A stretch of DNA of 64,000 nucleotides from Macrotrachela quadricornifera (Eukaryota > Rotifera > Eurotatoria > Philodinida > Philodinidae): the NCBI GenBank assembly GCA_022393335.1, contig JAJEKB010000591.1, positions 391,749 through 455,748 of the forward strand, read 5' to 3'. Below, piece by piece: positions 23,853-34,994 of this stretch. Numbering within the stretch: position 1 is the first letter of the stretch; the number at the start of each line of letters is the position of its first letter. The notes under the pieces were generated by a model that saw only the letters and a program-made list of their open reading frames with translations, made no database searches and had not been told where the DNA came from. Position numbers and translations under genes: made by a program.

Positions 23853-24757
23853 TGCAAAAGTCTTGAGAAAATGAAAAGAAGTCAGTTAGAATCAGCATGC
23901 GATGTTCTTTCTAAATGGTTATTTAGAATTCTTTTTCTGGCTTGAAGTTGATACACTAAGAGCAAATCTTTGATAGACACCAAAAATGTCATTTGTACAA
24001 AATACTAGCTTCAAAAGCCTTGGTGAATATATTTACTGTTATTTCGGACATTGAAATCTAATTGAAGAAGATCAAAAGTAATCGATTAAAACCAGAATTT
24101 GATGCTCTTTCTAAATATATCTTTAGAATTTTGCTCTGACTTATGGGGTAGGTAGCTGTAAGCAAATACCCGAATAAATAAAAAATATCGTTTGTATCAC
24201 ACAAATCGGCTTTTTACCTCTCACGCATCATTTTTCTAAAAAGTATTTTGAGTAGTTTTCACTATCTACTGTTGTAGAGAATTTCATGCTCTACAAAATT
24301 ATAGATTGCAACAAGCTAGAAATAGTTTTTGAAATACTACTCTTTATATAGAACGACATTTTTCACAATAATCATTTTTGACGATTTTTCATACTTAAAA
24401 TGTAACAGATCCTGATGCTTTCCAATGATATGTAGAGAGCAAAGCCAATTGGATATTTTGTAGAGAAAGCTTCACTCTACAAATTAGTATAGAAGGACAC
24501 TTTCCTATAAGTTGAAGTACGATAGTTTTAATAAAAATACAGCAATGAACTACATGAAATATCCTGTACAAGCGTCATTTTTAGTACCTATCAAAGATTT
24601 GTTCTTAGTGTATCACCTTCAAGACAGAAAAAGAATTCTAAATAACCATATAGAGAGAGCATCGCATGCTGATTCTAACTGACTACTTTTCATTTTCTCA
24701 ATTTACTTCTAAGTGACCGAAAACTGAACACACATTTTTTCTCAAGACTTTTGAAAC
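23853..24757. repeat. Inverted-repeat cluster with an extra direct copy and twin hairpins
   Basis: Arm A (about 23853-24000) reappears as reverse complement in arm B (about 24566-24757). For example GTCAGTTAGAATCAGCATGC is found in both. Arm B has an extra stretch of roughly 40 nt. A more diverged direct copy of part of arm A lies at about 24082-24200 (shared core TTTCTAAAT..TATTTAGAATT-like). Between the arms, two small hairpins share the same stem: TTGTAGAG/CTCTACAA at 24272-24296 and 24457-24483. No coding frame is present. It looks like a non-autonomous fold-back element, possibly a composite. Confidence 0.7.
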
Positions 24758-27203
24758 GGGTTATTTTATACGAAATATGATTATTCATTGCATGAAACAA
24801 TTTTTCCTATTAATCATCATTACTTTTCTCGACTTTCTAAAGTTTTTCATGAACCACACAGTATTATTAAAAACAACCAAGTATATAACCTTCAAAGTAA
24901 AATTTTGACCATTCAGTTGAGAGAATCACCGTAAAGCATATTCTATAAATCTTTCACGATCGTACTATTCTGTGGCAATCACAATAATTAACTGAAACGA
25001 ATGTGTTTTTTTCTAATTATCAGAAAAATTCATTTTTAAATTAGATAAATTTCTTGTTCGAATGATCCGAAAGAAACAAAGACATTATAATATTGTTTTT
25101 TTTTTAGATATTTAGGAGAAACAGTATGTATTAATTTATATAAGGGATACGCCAGATTGAACAGCCATGCTTTGTATATCAATATTCATTCAACTAAGAT
25201 ACAGTGTAAGAAGCTCTACAATTTACAAAGAACAATTATAAAAAAATAAAATAAGCAAAATAAGCTTATCTTATACAAAAACTAATCTCGTTTTCGCATG
25301 ATCAAAATTTTGTTCTCTTTGAAGGCAAAAAAATGAACTATAAAGAAAAGTAATCTTATTTAAATTGTGGAACTTCTCACGCTATTTCTTGTGATATATT
25401 TTGTTTTTTTTTAAACACAATATATTCCGCGAATGAAAATTGAAATGCGAATCTTGCGTATCCAATCTGGTGTACTGATCAAGATTGTGACGCTTTTTGT
25501 AAGATATATCTCAATATTATGTATATGTTAGTATTTATTCCATTAGTATACTTTTTATTATACATATTAGTCTCATTTATCTTTTGATTAAATGTCTAAT
25601 CGATATATTATGAATTTTTTTAGACAATTTCGACCTTTTATTAGAAAATGAGGATGATTTTGCTAAACGTTTGACTCGTTCTTAGGTATTTACTGGAAAA
25701 CTAAATTGTGGATTTCGATTTGAAAATTTGTTCGTAGTTGGATCTTGTGGCTCATAAAATATTCTGAAAGTATTAACCTAAACGAATAATCTTGCCTTAA
25801 GACATTGAACTTTTAAGTAATACCAATTTTTTGTGATCTGGCTCGGTCTGAGGTCGAAAAATTTTTTGTTGATTCAACCTAGTCTGCTCCAATCTGAGTT
25901 TAAAGATTTTTTTTTGATCAATCAAAGCAAGCTATCTCATGCAAAATCGTCCGACATTTTGTGACTTGATTCGACGCGGTTTGAGTCGAATACTAGTTGC
26001 TACGGTTCAAGCAATCATCCGTTGACATTTGCTTGAGCACATAAAAACGGAAAATATTCTTTGATGCTCTTATTTATCATTAAATAAATAAATGAGAAAT
26101 ACTACAAATAAGAACAAAAATGTAACATTTAATAAAAGTAAACTAAAATTTGTTGTTAAAAAGTAAATGCCACATATAATGTTATTTAATATAATCAAAC
26201 AGTAATTATTTTGAGTGGAAACAATCAACTTTTGCTCAATTCTAAGTATAATAAAACATGCATAGAATTATTCCGTATACCATAATAAATAGATTGAACT
26301 AATATAAAATATCAAAGATCGAAACTAAATCAAATTGTTGAATAATTGTTTTCTTCATTGCATGCTATTAGACTATTACTTGTATCATCATACAACGTGC
26401 CATTTTCTGTTGATTTATTGTAAAATTACGAACTTTAGAAAAGAATACAATAGAATAGGCCATTATCATGATTATCTGATTGAAGATTTGTTGAATTGTT
26501 AAATGTATTTAGATTAAAATAGAATTTAATTCGTTTTTCTGTACAAAGTATTTACCTTTTTGTAATAAATAGAGAATTAATACAGTCTTAATGATTTGAA
26601 GACTTTATTTATCGATTGATAAACTACATTGTCTTATTATATTCATTTTACAATATATGTTATAACTCTTTTTTTAATACTTTTGATAACTTTTTCTTCT
26701 CGATCGATTTACTATAAGAATGTATGAAAGTCGAAGTAAATTGTTTTTTAAAATAAATTTACATTTCACATATAAAAATGAAGAGATTGTTGTTTTAATA
26801 GAAGTTCAATAAAATCTAGATACTTCTATTCGAATAGATTTGAAGTTTTTTGAGTTGCATCACATGTCTAGTAAAGCGAATTTTTGTTGATGAAACTGTA
26901 CCTTATCAAATTTATTGAAATTTAGGTTATTGAAGAATAGATTCAGGTGGAAACGGACGGAAAAATAACACGTTCACAAAGTGTTTTTTTTTCTATTCAT
27001 TTCAATCTAAGGACTCAAATTGAAATCATGAGATACTAAATCCAAAATCTTGTAATTGACTAATGAAGTTATTAATGAATTTTTTCTTGTACATATATTT
27101 TATTAAAAAGTTTCTAATAAAAAAATATCACTGATTTATCAAAAAAAAGTCTCTTTTTAAATACTTATATAATATATTTTAACATACAAAAAATATATAT
27201 TAT
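24758..27203. other. Gene-poor intergenic DNA
   Basis: I find no coding exon that I can support. CTCTACAATTTAC near 25213 resembles a TTCTACAATTTAC near 29252, which may be pieces of one repeat family. The stretch 25820-25990 contains several loosely similar units of about 45 nt built around a (T/C)T(G/C)(A/G)GT(C/T)..A pattern, but the match is weak. Confidence 0.4.
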
Positions 27204-28041
27204 TTAATAAAGTTGATATCCTTCTTCTATTTTAATTAATCTTGCCAATTTAAATGAATATATTATTGTCATAAGCTAAAATAAACAAATTATAAAAAGA
27301 ATAAATATAAAAGAATTAATTACTGTTAATAAAGATATTATAGTTGCTATAACAATAAGAAGTGTACTTGATGTTATTCCAGCAGCCACACTATACTTTG
27401 CTACAATCACTGGAATAATAAAAATTAATGATGTGACAGCAACAATAACTACAAAGATGAATTCGACTATTGCAATCCAAGCAAACTATAAGATAAAAAA
27501 AACATAGAGAAGACAATTCTTAAAGAAAAAAACAGAACAAGATAAAATTTACGAGCAAAATATAAAATCGTTCAAACATAAAAACAACAAAGATATAAGC
27601 AATGACATAAAGTATTATAAAAACACCTAAATTAAAAAAGAATAATTATTTATAAATAATCAATGAAATATTTACCAACAATAATACCGCATATCAATGC
27701 ACCTGTTACTATACCATAACGTATTTCTGCAGGAAATTGAGTATAAGTAACAAGATTATAAATTTTTTTAGCACAATAAAGTATTGCAACAACCTTAATA
27801 ACGAAAAATAAATCATAATTAGTTTTATATAAAAATTTTTTCTTTAAATCTTAAAATGGACAATAAATAAAATTGTTTTATCATCTTTAGATTTATTTAT
27901 TGTTCTTTTTTATATTCAATATTTTTAACATACCAATTTAATTGTAAGAAGAAGAATAAGTATTGCTCGTAATTGTCGTATATTTCTACTTCGATTTGCA
28001 AATCGATCATTTATTGCATCTAATATATAAGTAGATTTCAT
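27204..28041 (-). CDS. Small multi-pass membrane protein, five exons
   Basis: Five GT-AG exons join in phase: 28041-27934, 27793-27676, 27626-27553, 27485-27324 and 27275-27204. The product is 177 aa. It begins MKSTYILDAINDRFANRSRN, a polar cytosolic-looking head, then has about four hydrophobic helices (LRAILILLLTIKLVVAIL; the segment around GALICGIIVG through VIAYIFVVF; FAWIAIVEFIFVVIVAV; and a last segment around LLIVIATIISLL). The tail ends IKIEEGYQLY. No long open frame exists because the exons are short, so it is easy to miss. The architecture is that of a tetraspan/MARVEL-like protein, but I see no diagnostic motif and give no function. Confidence rests on five consistent splice junctions. 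Confidence 0.7.
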
Positions 28042-28499
28042 TTTTGTTTTCGTGGTTATCGCTTCAAATTGTATTTGAATGAATTTTTTTTAATTTCTTA
28101 CTCTTAAAATAAATAATAGTTATTATAATATTAACAAAAAAGAAATTATCAATACATACATACAAGAACGTGATTCAGCTAATGTAGATGAAAGAATAAA
28201 ACGCACATATATCGTCGAATATAATGTTACTTTTTGAGTCTGTTTATCCTGTTCGATTCAAAATTATGTCACGTGTAAATGCATTCTATTAACAACGTCA
28301 ATGCGTATGCATATATCGTAACGATTCATGGCTTTTATTTATGTATATCTATAATATGTCATCAAATAATTAGGGCAATAATGTACATAAATAAAGTATC
28401 AAATGAGATGCAAAAATTAAACAAAATTCATCGTTATTTCTTTTTTTGATTTAATAAAAATAAAGGAATATAAAGTAAAAAAATATTCAAAAGAGAATA

Positions 28500-29800
28500 A
28501 AACATTACTATTAGTTGAGGAAATCATCAAGACCATCAGATAGATTGCATTAGTGATACAAAAAATATCAAAAACGTCTAAGATATGAACTTGAAAATTC
28601 AGTATTATTGAAAGCAATTACTGTTAATAGAAGACTGACATTTTTTGCGACTAATTTGATTATATCAAGTGGTGATATATTGACTAAAATTGTATCAGTA
28701 AATGTGTTTTGCTAGTATGAACATATTTCCAGCTACTGAGATGCAATTATATTTACTTCCACTATATATAAGATTATCAATTATTATTTCCATTACAAAA
28801 GCAGCAATCATAGTATCTGCTACTGCTATAACTATATCGATAATAGTCTTTGTACAATCGCTAGACGTTATTGAACATCCAATGCCAAAACAAATAACGG
28901 GTCGAGACAATGGACAATATTGCCAACAAATGGGACTATTACCATAATACCTAGTAGCGTATAAAGAATTATACTGTTTGTATTTTCGGAATTTCTACTC
29001 TATTATTCATGCAATTAAAATACTTTTTATTATGAAAACTTAGCACTTGAAATCATCTACAAAATCATATATGATTAGGTCTAAAAACTATTTTAGATAT
29101 ATTTCAAAAAAAAATATGAAAGATAAAGATGCACAAAAAGTTGTAAAAAGAAACGGGTTGTACATAATGAATAATCACACTTTGTATCTCATTTTTATTA
29201 TTTCACCCTATTAAAAAAAACCAAATATATCAACATATGTAGTGTGAAAAGTTCTACAATTTACTTAAGATCGTTTTATAGTTACAATTTTTTTTATTTT
29301 CAAAATGGACGAAATTTCGATCGTGTAAAAATGATTTATTTTTCTGAAACAAAATAAATTGATTTTTTCTTCTTATTTCATCTTTTTATAATTGTCTTTT
29401 GTAAATTTTAGAACTTTTCATACTGCATCTGTTGGTATGTTTTATTTCTCGCATAGAGTATTTTGAATTTGTGGAGTTGCTTGTACATGATGAACATGGT
29501 TTTGCAATTACTTCGCTTTTATTGTAATCATCACATGAAAATTCTGGAACATTTGATCCAATACAAAAGATGCCAACAGTCATCATATTACAACAGTTTT
29601 ATTAGTATACACGACCCATTCCTATATATCCATCGAGATATTTAGGATAACAAAGAACGGTACTTTAATCCGATGCATTAGCAGGACATACATTTAATGG
29701 ATGATCAGCATCTGTCCGTACATTCATTGATAACAAAATGGTTCATATTTACGAAATATTTCATGTGTAATACATTCAATAATCGATGTTGTATTCAATT
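28500..29800 (-). pseudogene. Decayed cysteine-rich secreted or membrane protein gene
   Basis: Read on the minus strand, separate frames give protein-like pieces. Near 29790-29660: TTSIIECITHEIFRKYEPF then, after a frame change, DADHPLNVCPANASD. At 29586-29386: SDDYNK-type text with CSSCTSNSTNS. At about 28940-28695: CWQYCPLSRPVICFGIGC and DCTKTIIDIVIAVADTM. At about 28690-28550: SPLDIIKLVAKNVSLLLTVI. The pieces are collinear, Cys-rich and end in a hydrophobic segment, but stops and frame shifts separate them and I cannot restore a spliced frame. It could be a live gene with introns I mis-place; a pseudogene is more likely. The family is unknown to me. Confidence 0.4.
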
Positions 29801-30082
29801 CAATTATTTTAATTAAATTACTATTAATAATCGTTATTTGACTCACGAAAACAGTTATTGAATTGTATAATTCAATAAGTAAACAACAATTTTTTAAATT
29901 CAAACATATTTTTTATTTATTTTAAATACTTTTAAAAATATTTTTAAATAATATAACATAACATAATGACAAAGCATTTTTTCAGTCAAAGATAAAGATA
30001 TAAGAGCTAAGTTAAATATTATATAGAAAGAAAATAATGAAGGAATAAAAGTATATTCATTTTGTTATCAAAATCTAAAGGT

Positions 30083-32145
30083 ATGGACCGACAATCAAGT
30101 CGTTTTGACTGGGCTCATTCATCTTTTTTACGTGTATTTCATGTTTTATTTTGGTGGTGGGTTAATCCTATACTTTCTTTAGGTTATAAACGTGAATTAA
30201 CTGATGAAGATCTTGATGATTTATCGTTAAATGATAAATGTTCTATATTATTAGATAAACTTCGTTATTATAGTGATAATAATATATGGTTAACAAATAC
30301 AACAACATGGCGTATAATAATGCAAGCTTTTTGGAAACAATCTGTTTTTGTTATATTTCTATTATTACCATATAATGCATCACGAGTTGCTCAACCATTA
30401 CTTCTTCGACAAATTGTTTTATATATAATTGATCAAAGATCTCGACCAGATCCATCATTAACATCATATAAAGCTTATATTGGTTATTTTTATGCAATAG
30501 GTTTATTTGCTTGTTCAGCTATACAAGCATTTTTACATCAACAAGCTTATTTTCGTACAACACGTATGGGTATGCGTGTTCGTAATAGTTTATCAGCAAT
30601 TATTTATCAACATTTATTATCATTAAGTACATCATCTTTACAACAAAATATAACATCTGCACAAACAATTAATTTAATTGCTAATGATGCAAGTAAATTT
30701 GAAGAATTTTGTCAATATATGCATTATCTTTGGGAAGCACCACTTCAAGCAATTATTGCATTTGGTTTAATATGGTGGTCAATTGGATTTTTACCAACAT
30801 TATTTGGTTATGGTGTACTTGTTCTTCTTATACCATTACAATTAGCATTTGGTCGACAATTTAGTCGATATCGTAAAACAACAATGACATGTGCTGATAA
30901 ACGTGTACAAGCAGTAAATGAAATTGTTAATGGTTGCCAAATTGTTAAAATGTATAATTGGGAAAAACCAATGGAACAACGTGTATATGATTTACGTCAA
31001 AATGAATTAAATAGTATTCTTCGTGCTAGTCGTTTACGTGCAATTAATATGGGATTATATTTTTCATCATTACCACTTATATCATTAGCAACTTTTGGTG
31101 GTTATTGGCTTATGAATCATCAGTTAAAACCAGTTGATATATTTACTGCATTAACTTTTTTTGGTTTAATACGAGTACCTGTAACAAGTTATTTACCAGT
31201 TGCTATTGAACGTTTTGCTGAAATGTTAGCAGCATCAAAACGTATTGATACATTTATGAGATTAACAAAATTACAAAAACAAACAACATCTGAAATACAC
31301 GAACAATCAATAGCAATATCAATGAATAATGCATCATTTTCATGGACAGAAACAATTTGTTTATCTAATCTTACAATTAATATTAAATCTGGTACATTAA
31401 TAGGTATTGTAGGTTCTGTTGGATCAGGTAAATCATCATTATTATCTGCTATTTTGGGTGAAATGACATTAGTTAATGGTGAGTTAAAAGTATTTGGTTC
31501 ATTTTCCTATGCTGCACAATCACCATGGATATTTGCAGATACTATACGAGCTAATATACTTCTTGGTAAACCATTTGATGAACAACGTTATACAAATATA
31601 ATACAAGCATGTTGTCTTGATGTTGATTTCCTTACATTTGGAGATATTGGTGATTTAACAGTAGTTGGTGAAAAAGGTGTTAATATTAGTGGTGGACAAA
31701 AAGCTCGAATTTCATTAGCACGAGCATTATATACTGATGCTGATATTTATTTACTTGATGATCCACTTGCTGCTGTTGATCAAGAAGTAGCACGACGAAT
31801 TTATCATCAATGTATTGGATCTAATGGATTATTAAAAGACAAAACTCGTTTATTAATAACTCATCAAACACATTTTTTTGATGAATCAATTAATGAAATA
31901 ATATTTTTAAAAGATGGTCAAATTGATCTTGAAGGACATATTGAACAAAATATAAATATTCAATCAACAACAAATAATAATAATAATGAAGAAATAAATC
32001 AACCATTATTAATTGATTTATCCAAATCTACTAAAGATAATAAATCTATTATTGCTAATGAAACATCTACTATTGGTGCTGTAAATTGGTCTGTATGGTA
32101 TAAATTATTTTCTTCAACACCTCTTGGTTGGTTTGGATTTTTTTT
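30083..32145 (+). CDS. ABCC4/MRP4-like multidrug exporter, 3' end lost at assembly gap
   Basis: ABCC (MRP) exporters pump organic anions and conjugates across the plasma membrane. Starting at ATG 30083 there are about 687 codons with no intron. One sees the ABCC core TMD1 (FWWWVNPILSLGYKREL near residue 20, as FFWWLNPLF in MRP4; INLIANDASKFEEF; VKMYNWEKPMEQR), then NBD1 with Walker A GSVGSGKSS, ISGGQKARISLARALY, Walker B YLLDDPLAAVD and H-loop LITHQ. The linker and first residues of TMD2 (GAVNWSVWYKLF) run directly into the run of N. There is no TMD0, as in MRP4. The second half is missing from the window. The single 2-kb exon contrasts with the intron-dense neighbours. The first seven codons of the open frame before the ATG start at TTG and are not used. 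Confidence 0.9.
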
Positions 32146-32155
32146 NNNNNNNNNN
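32146..32155. other. Assembly gap of 10 N
   Basis: Ten undetermined bases interrupt an open coding frame. The length is probably a placeholder. Coding sequence abuts the gap on both sides but of different character, so the true distance, order and even linkage of the two sides are unknown. Confidence 0.98.
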
Positions 32156-32301
32156 CAGCTCAAGATAAGGCTATTGTAGGTACTGGTACTGGAGCTGCTG
32201 CTCATATGGCTGGCGATACTCATCAAATTGGAACTAAACCATTAGATAATCGTGCTCCAGGCTCATTCAATCCTAATACTGGCACAGTTGCTGGTCAATA
32301 A
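32156..32301 (+). CDS. C-terminal fragment of a Gly/Ala/Thr-rich hydrophilic protein
   Basis: From the gap to TAA (32299-32301) there are 47 codons in one frame, reading VGTGTGAAAHMAGDTHQ and then PLDNRAPGSFNPNTGTVAGQ at the end. The composition is hydrophilic and disorder-like and does not resemble the ABCC second half, which should contain TM helices and NBD2. The codons are more balanced than those of the neighbours. Hydrophilic stress proteins such as LEA proteins have such tails, but I cannot assign a family from 47 residues. The gene start is lost in the gap. Confidence 0.5.
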
Positions 32302-33777
32302 ATATTATAAAAATAAACTTGTTATATTGCTGTTTTTTTTTTATTTGTTTATTTGTTTTATTGACTTTTATGGTTGTTATTTTTTAGGATTATATATTAA
32401 TCTTAATTATAATATTCCAGCAAAAATAAATATATTTTCTGTTAAATTATTTATTAGCTATAATGAAAAAGTATAGATAATATATCTTAACAATTTCTTG
32501 AATTTTTTATATGTAATTAGTTCTACAAAAGTATTTAATTATAGACATGAAATCATTATATTATATAGTAAATTACCTGATTATAATTAAAGAGAATAAT
32601 AAAATTCTCATTTTAAACACATTTTCAAAACTTATTTTTTTTTATCGCTATAATATATCGTTTGCAATTAATCTAAACGTCTTTATTGAATTCATAGAAA
32701 TATAGCTCTAATTCTTTTTGTGTATTGAATTCTTCTACAATCTCCATAGATAGACTGGAATTACTGCTTTATTAGGCGTATATTTCCGTAAAGTAAGTGT
32801 AGTTTCCTTTTTTTTTTTAATTCATCACGCATATATGCCATTAATTCTATTTTTGACACTATCGTTGATCTCTTCCTTGACTAATAACTTCCATTTATTA
32901 GAAAAATACATCATAATATTCAATCTCTTGAGAATATTTTGATCGTATAATACAATCTAAGACAAAAAAAGATTATGTCTTTATTTTTTTTTTTATTTTA
33001 AATTTTTAATAACAGAAGAAAAAAACAATTTCTATAAAATTTTAATTTATATTTAATTAATAAATATATATTTCTATTAAAAAATCTTTTCAACAGTTTA
33101 ATCATAAAAAGATAATAAAAAATATATGTATATATTCTATTCTATTTGATATCTTTGAATACAATTGACATGAACCGTATATTCAAGTCATGCATTCTTA
33201 TCTATTTGTCAGTTCTATCAAAGAAGCAAAGATTTTCATTGATGTTAGATAGGTGGGCGGATGAATGTAGGCGGAATAGATGCCTTTTTTTTCCTTATAT
33301 TCCAACGAATGAAAAGAATAACACGAGAAAAGCTGAAGAAAAACGTTGAACACACACACACACACGCACGCATACACACATGCAACACTATTATTCAAAT
33401 AAAGAATGTGGGCGAAGAAAAACTAACGAGTGGGAGAGGGGAAAAAAAACTAGCTAGGAACTTCTTTTTTTTTCCTCTTATAGTCTATTACGAAGTAGAA
33501 AAAAAAACATATTGTTTTCCTTTTTTCTTCTTTTTTTTTTCTTCTTTGCCTAGAGTACGTTTGAACGAGAGACTACTTGAAAGACACGACCCATGGGTAT
33601 CGCATATCATGATAGAGTGAATAATAATAATAATAAGTGCTACTCGCTAAGAAGAGACAATAAAGAATCTTTGAACATATTTTATTTTATCTTAATAAAC
33701 TTATATAATATATATATATATATATTTTTAGGAATAGATTTATAACTTTAGTAATATTTGCTCAAATTATTTTCAAT
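32302..33777. other. Intergenic, AT-rich with CA microsatellite
   Basis: No coding exon is supported. A (CA)n-type microsatellite lies at about 33351-33380, and several frames across it are composition artefacts. An acceptor-like tatatatttttag ends at 33731, 46 nt before the neurensin-like ATG, so a 5' leader exon or a trans-splice site may begin there. Confidence 0.5.
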
Positions 33778-34461
33778 ATGGATGTTGGAGTTGGATGTAT
33801 GAGATATTTTGGTATACGATCTTATCTTGATAATTTTTATGATCGAAAAAATGAACAACAACAATTAGATAAGCAACATCAGTATATTTTATATGAAATA
33901 AATATTATTTTATATAAATAAATTTATTTTAGATATCTAATTCGATCTACACGTCCGAAATTTTCTAGTCGTTGGTGGAAAATAATTCTTTGGTTTGGTA
34001 CAATATTAGTTCTCACGGGATTTTTTTTACTTTTAATTGGTTTTATTCTTCCACGAAAAAAAATAAATATTGATGATTCATCATCTAGTAATTCTGAAAT
34101 AATTATCGTTGATCGACAAGCAATTGCTTATAATGCAAATTTAGATACGAGTCATTTTATTGGAATATGTTTAGTTGTAGCTGGAGGCATTTTATTTACT
34201 TTATCACTTTTAATGCCAACTTTTTGTCATATGTGGTGTGCAACAGGAGATTCAAATGATGAAACAGATCCATTAAAAGTATGAGATATGTTTTTGATTT
34301 ATAATTATTTTATTTATTTTCTATTTTAGTTAAGTATGGAAGCATCAAATAGTGAGCAAATTATTCCTATATCTAGTGTACCGAAATCAGTTCAACCAAA
34401 TTATCGTAAAAATGAATCAAGAATAACAACGGATGGAATTGTACCTATTTCATCATCGTAA
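33778..34461 (+). CDS. Neurensin-like two-pass vesicle membrane protein
   Basis: Neurensins (NRSN1/2) are small two-pass proteins of neuronal vesicles in vertebrates. Three exons (33778-33881, 33933-34278, 34330-34461) give 193 aa. The family pattern is clear: YFGIRSYLDNFYD (human YGVRSYLHQFYE), a basic linker with SSRWWK (human NRWSSVFWK), TM1 near residues 60-80 ending in GFILPRKK (human VGFLVPPK), IIVDRQAIAYNANLD (human FVVVDTHAVQFNSALD), then TM2 GICLVVAGGILFTLSLLM. The Ser-rich C-terminal tail is family-variable. The match rests on several ordered motifs, so the identity is good, but the function in a rotifer is unknown. Confidence 0.82.
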
Positions 34462-34994
34462 AAATTTTTGTTTGTTTTTTTGTTCCATTTTCTTCTTTTT
34501 TTTTGTGAAATATTTATTCAAATATATGTTTAATTAATGTGAAAGAATACATCGAGATGATTTTATTTATTACTTAAATAAAACTTATCTTTATTTATAT
34601 TGTATTATGATAATAAATATTATATATAGTTTTTTTTTTAATTGATAATGTGTCACCATCTATCTTTCTTATATTAACTTCTATATAACATGATATATTA
34701 TATTATAAAAAAATCTTTTGAATCAATTAATAAGAAAAAAATTTTGTTTTTCTTATTAAAAATAATTTTTAATTATAAATAAAAATCCATATTTTACCAT
34801 TTTACCAGATGATTTACTTCTATGTCTTTTTTCCCATGTAAGCAAATGGGTGAAATACATTTAAAATATATGCTTTACCTCTATTCGTTCTGTGTTTTAT
34901 GCTTCCTGTTTGATCATTTATTTGACGTCATATCTTACTTTATTTTCAAAAATATGTACTTTTTAGATTTTTCATTAATCGTTTAAATAAAATA
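34462..34994. other. Intergenic before the DNAJA pair
   Basis: This stretch holds the neurensin-like 3' UTR (candidate AATAAA near 34577) and the upstream region of the first DNAJA gene. An acceptor-like gtactttttag ends at 34966, 28 nt before the ATG. No convincing heat-shock element (alternating GAA/TTC triplets) was seen. Confidence 0.5.

Noticed and set aside
32156..32301. Identification of the tail after the gap as an LEA protein
   Set aside because: The composition is compatible, but 47 residues without an LEA motif cannot support the name.
33198..33620. Overlapping frames on both strands through the CA microsatellite
   Set aside because: They are products of the repeat and of T-rich tracts; no protein-like pattern.
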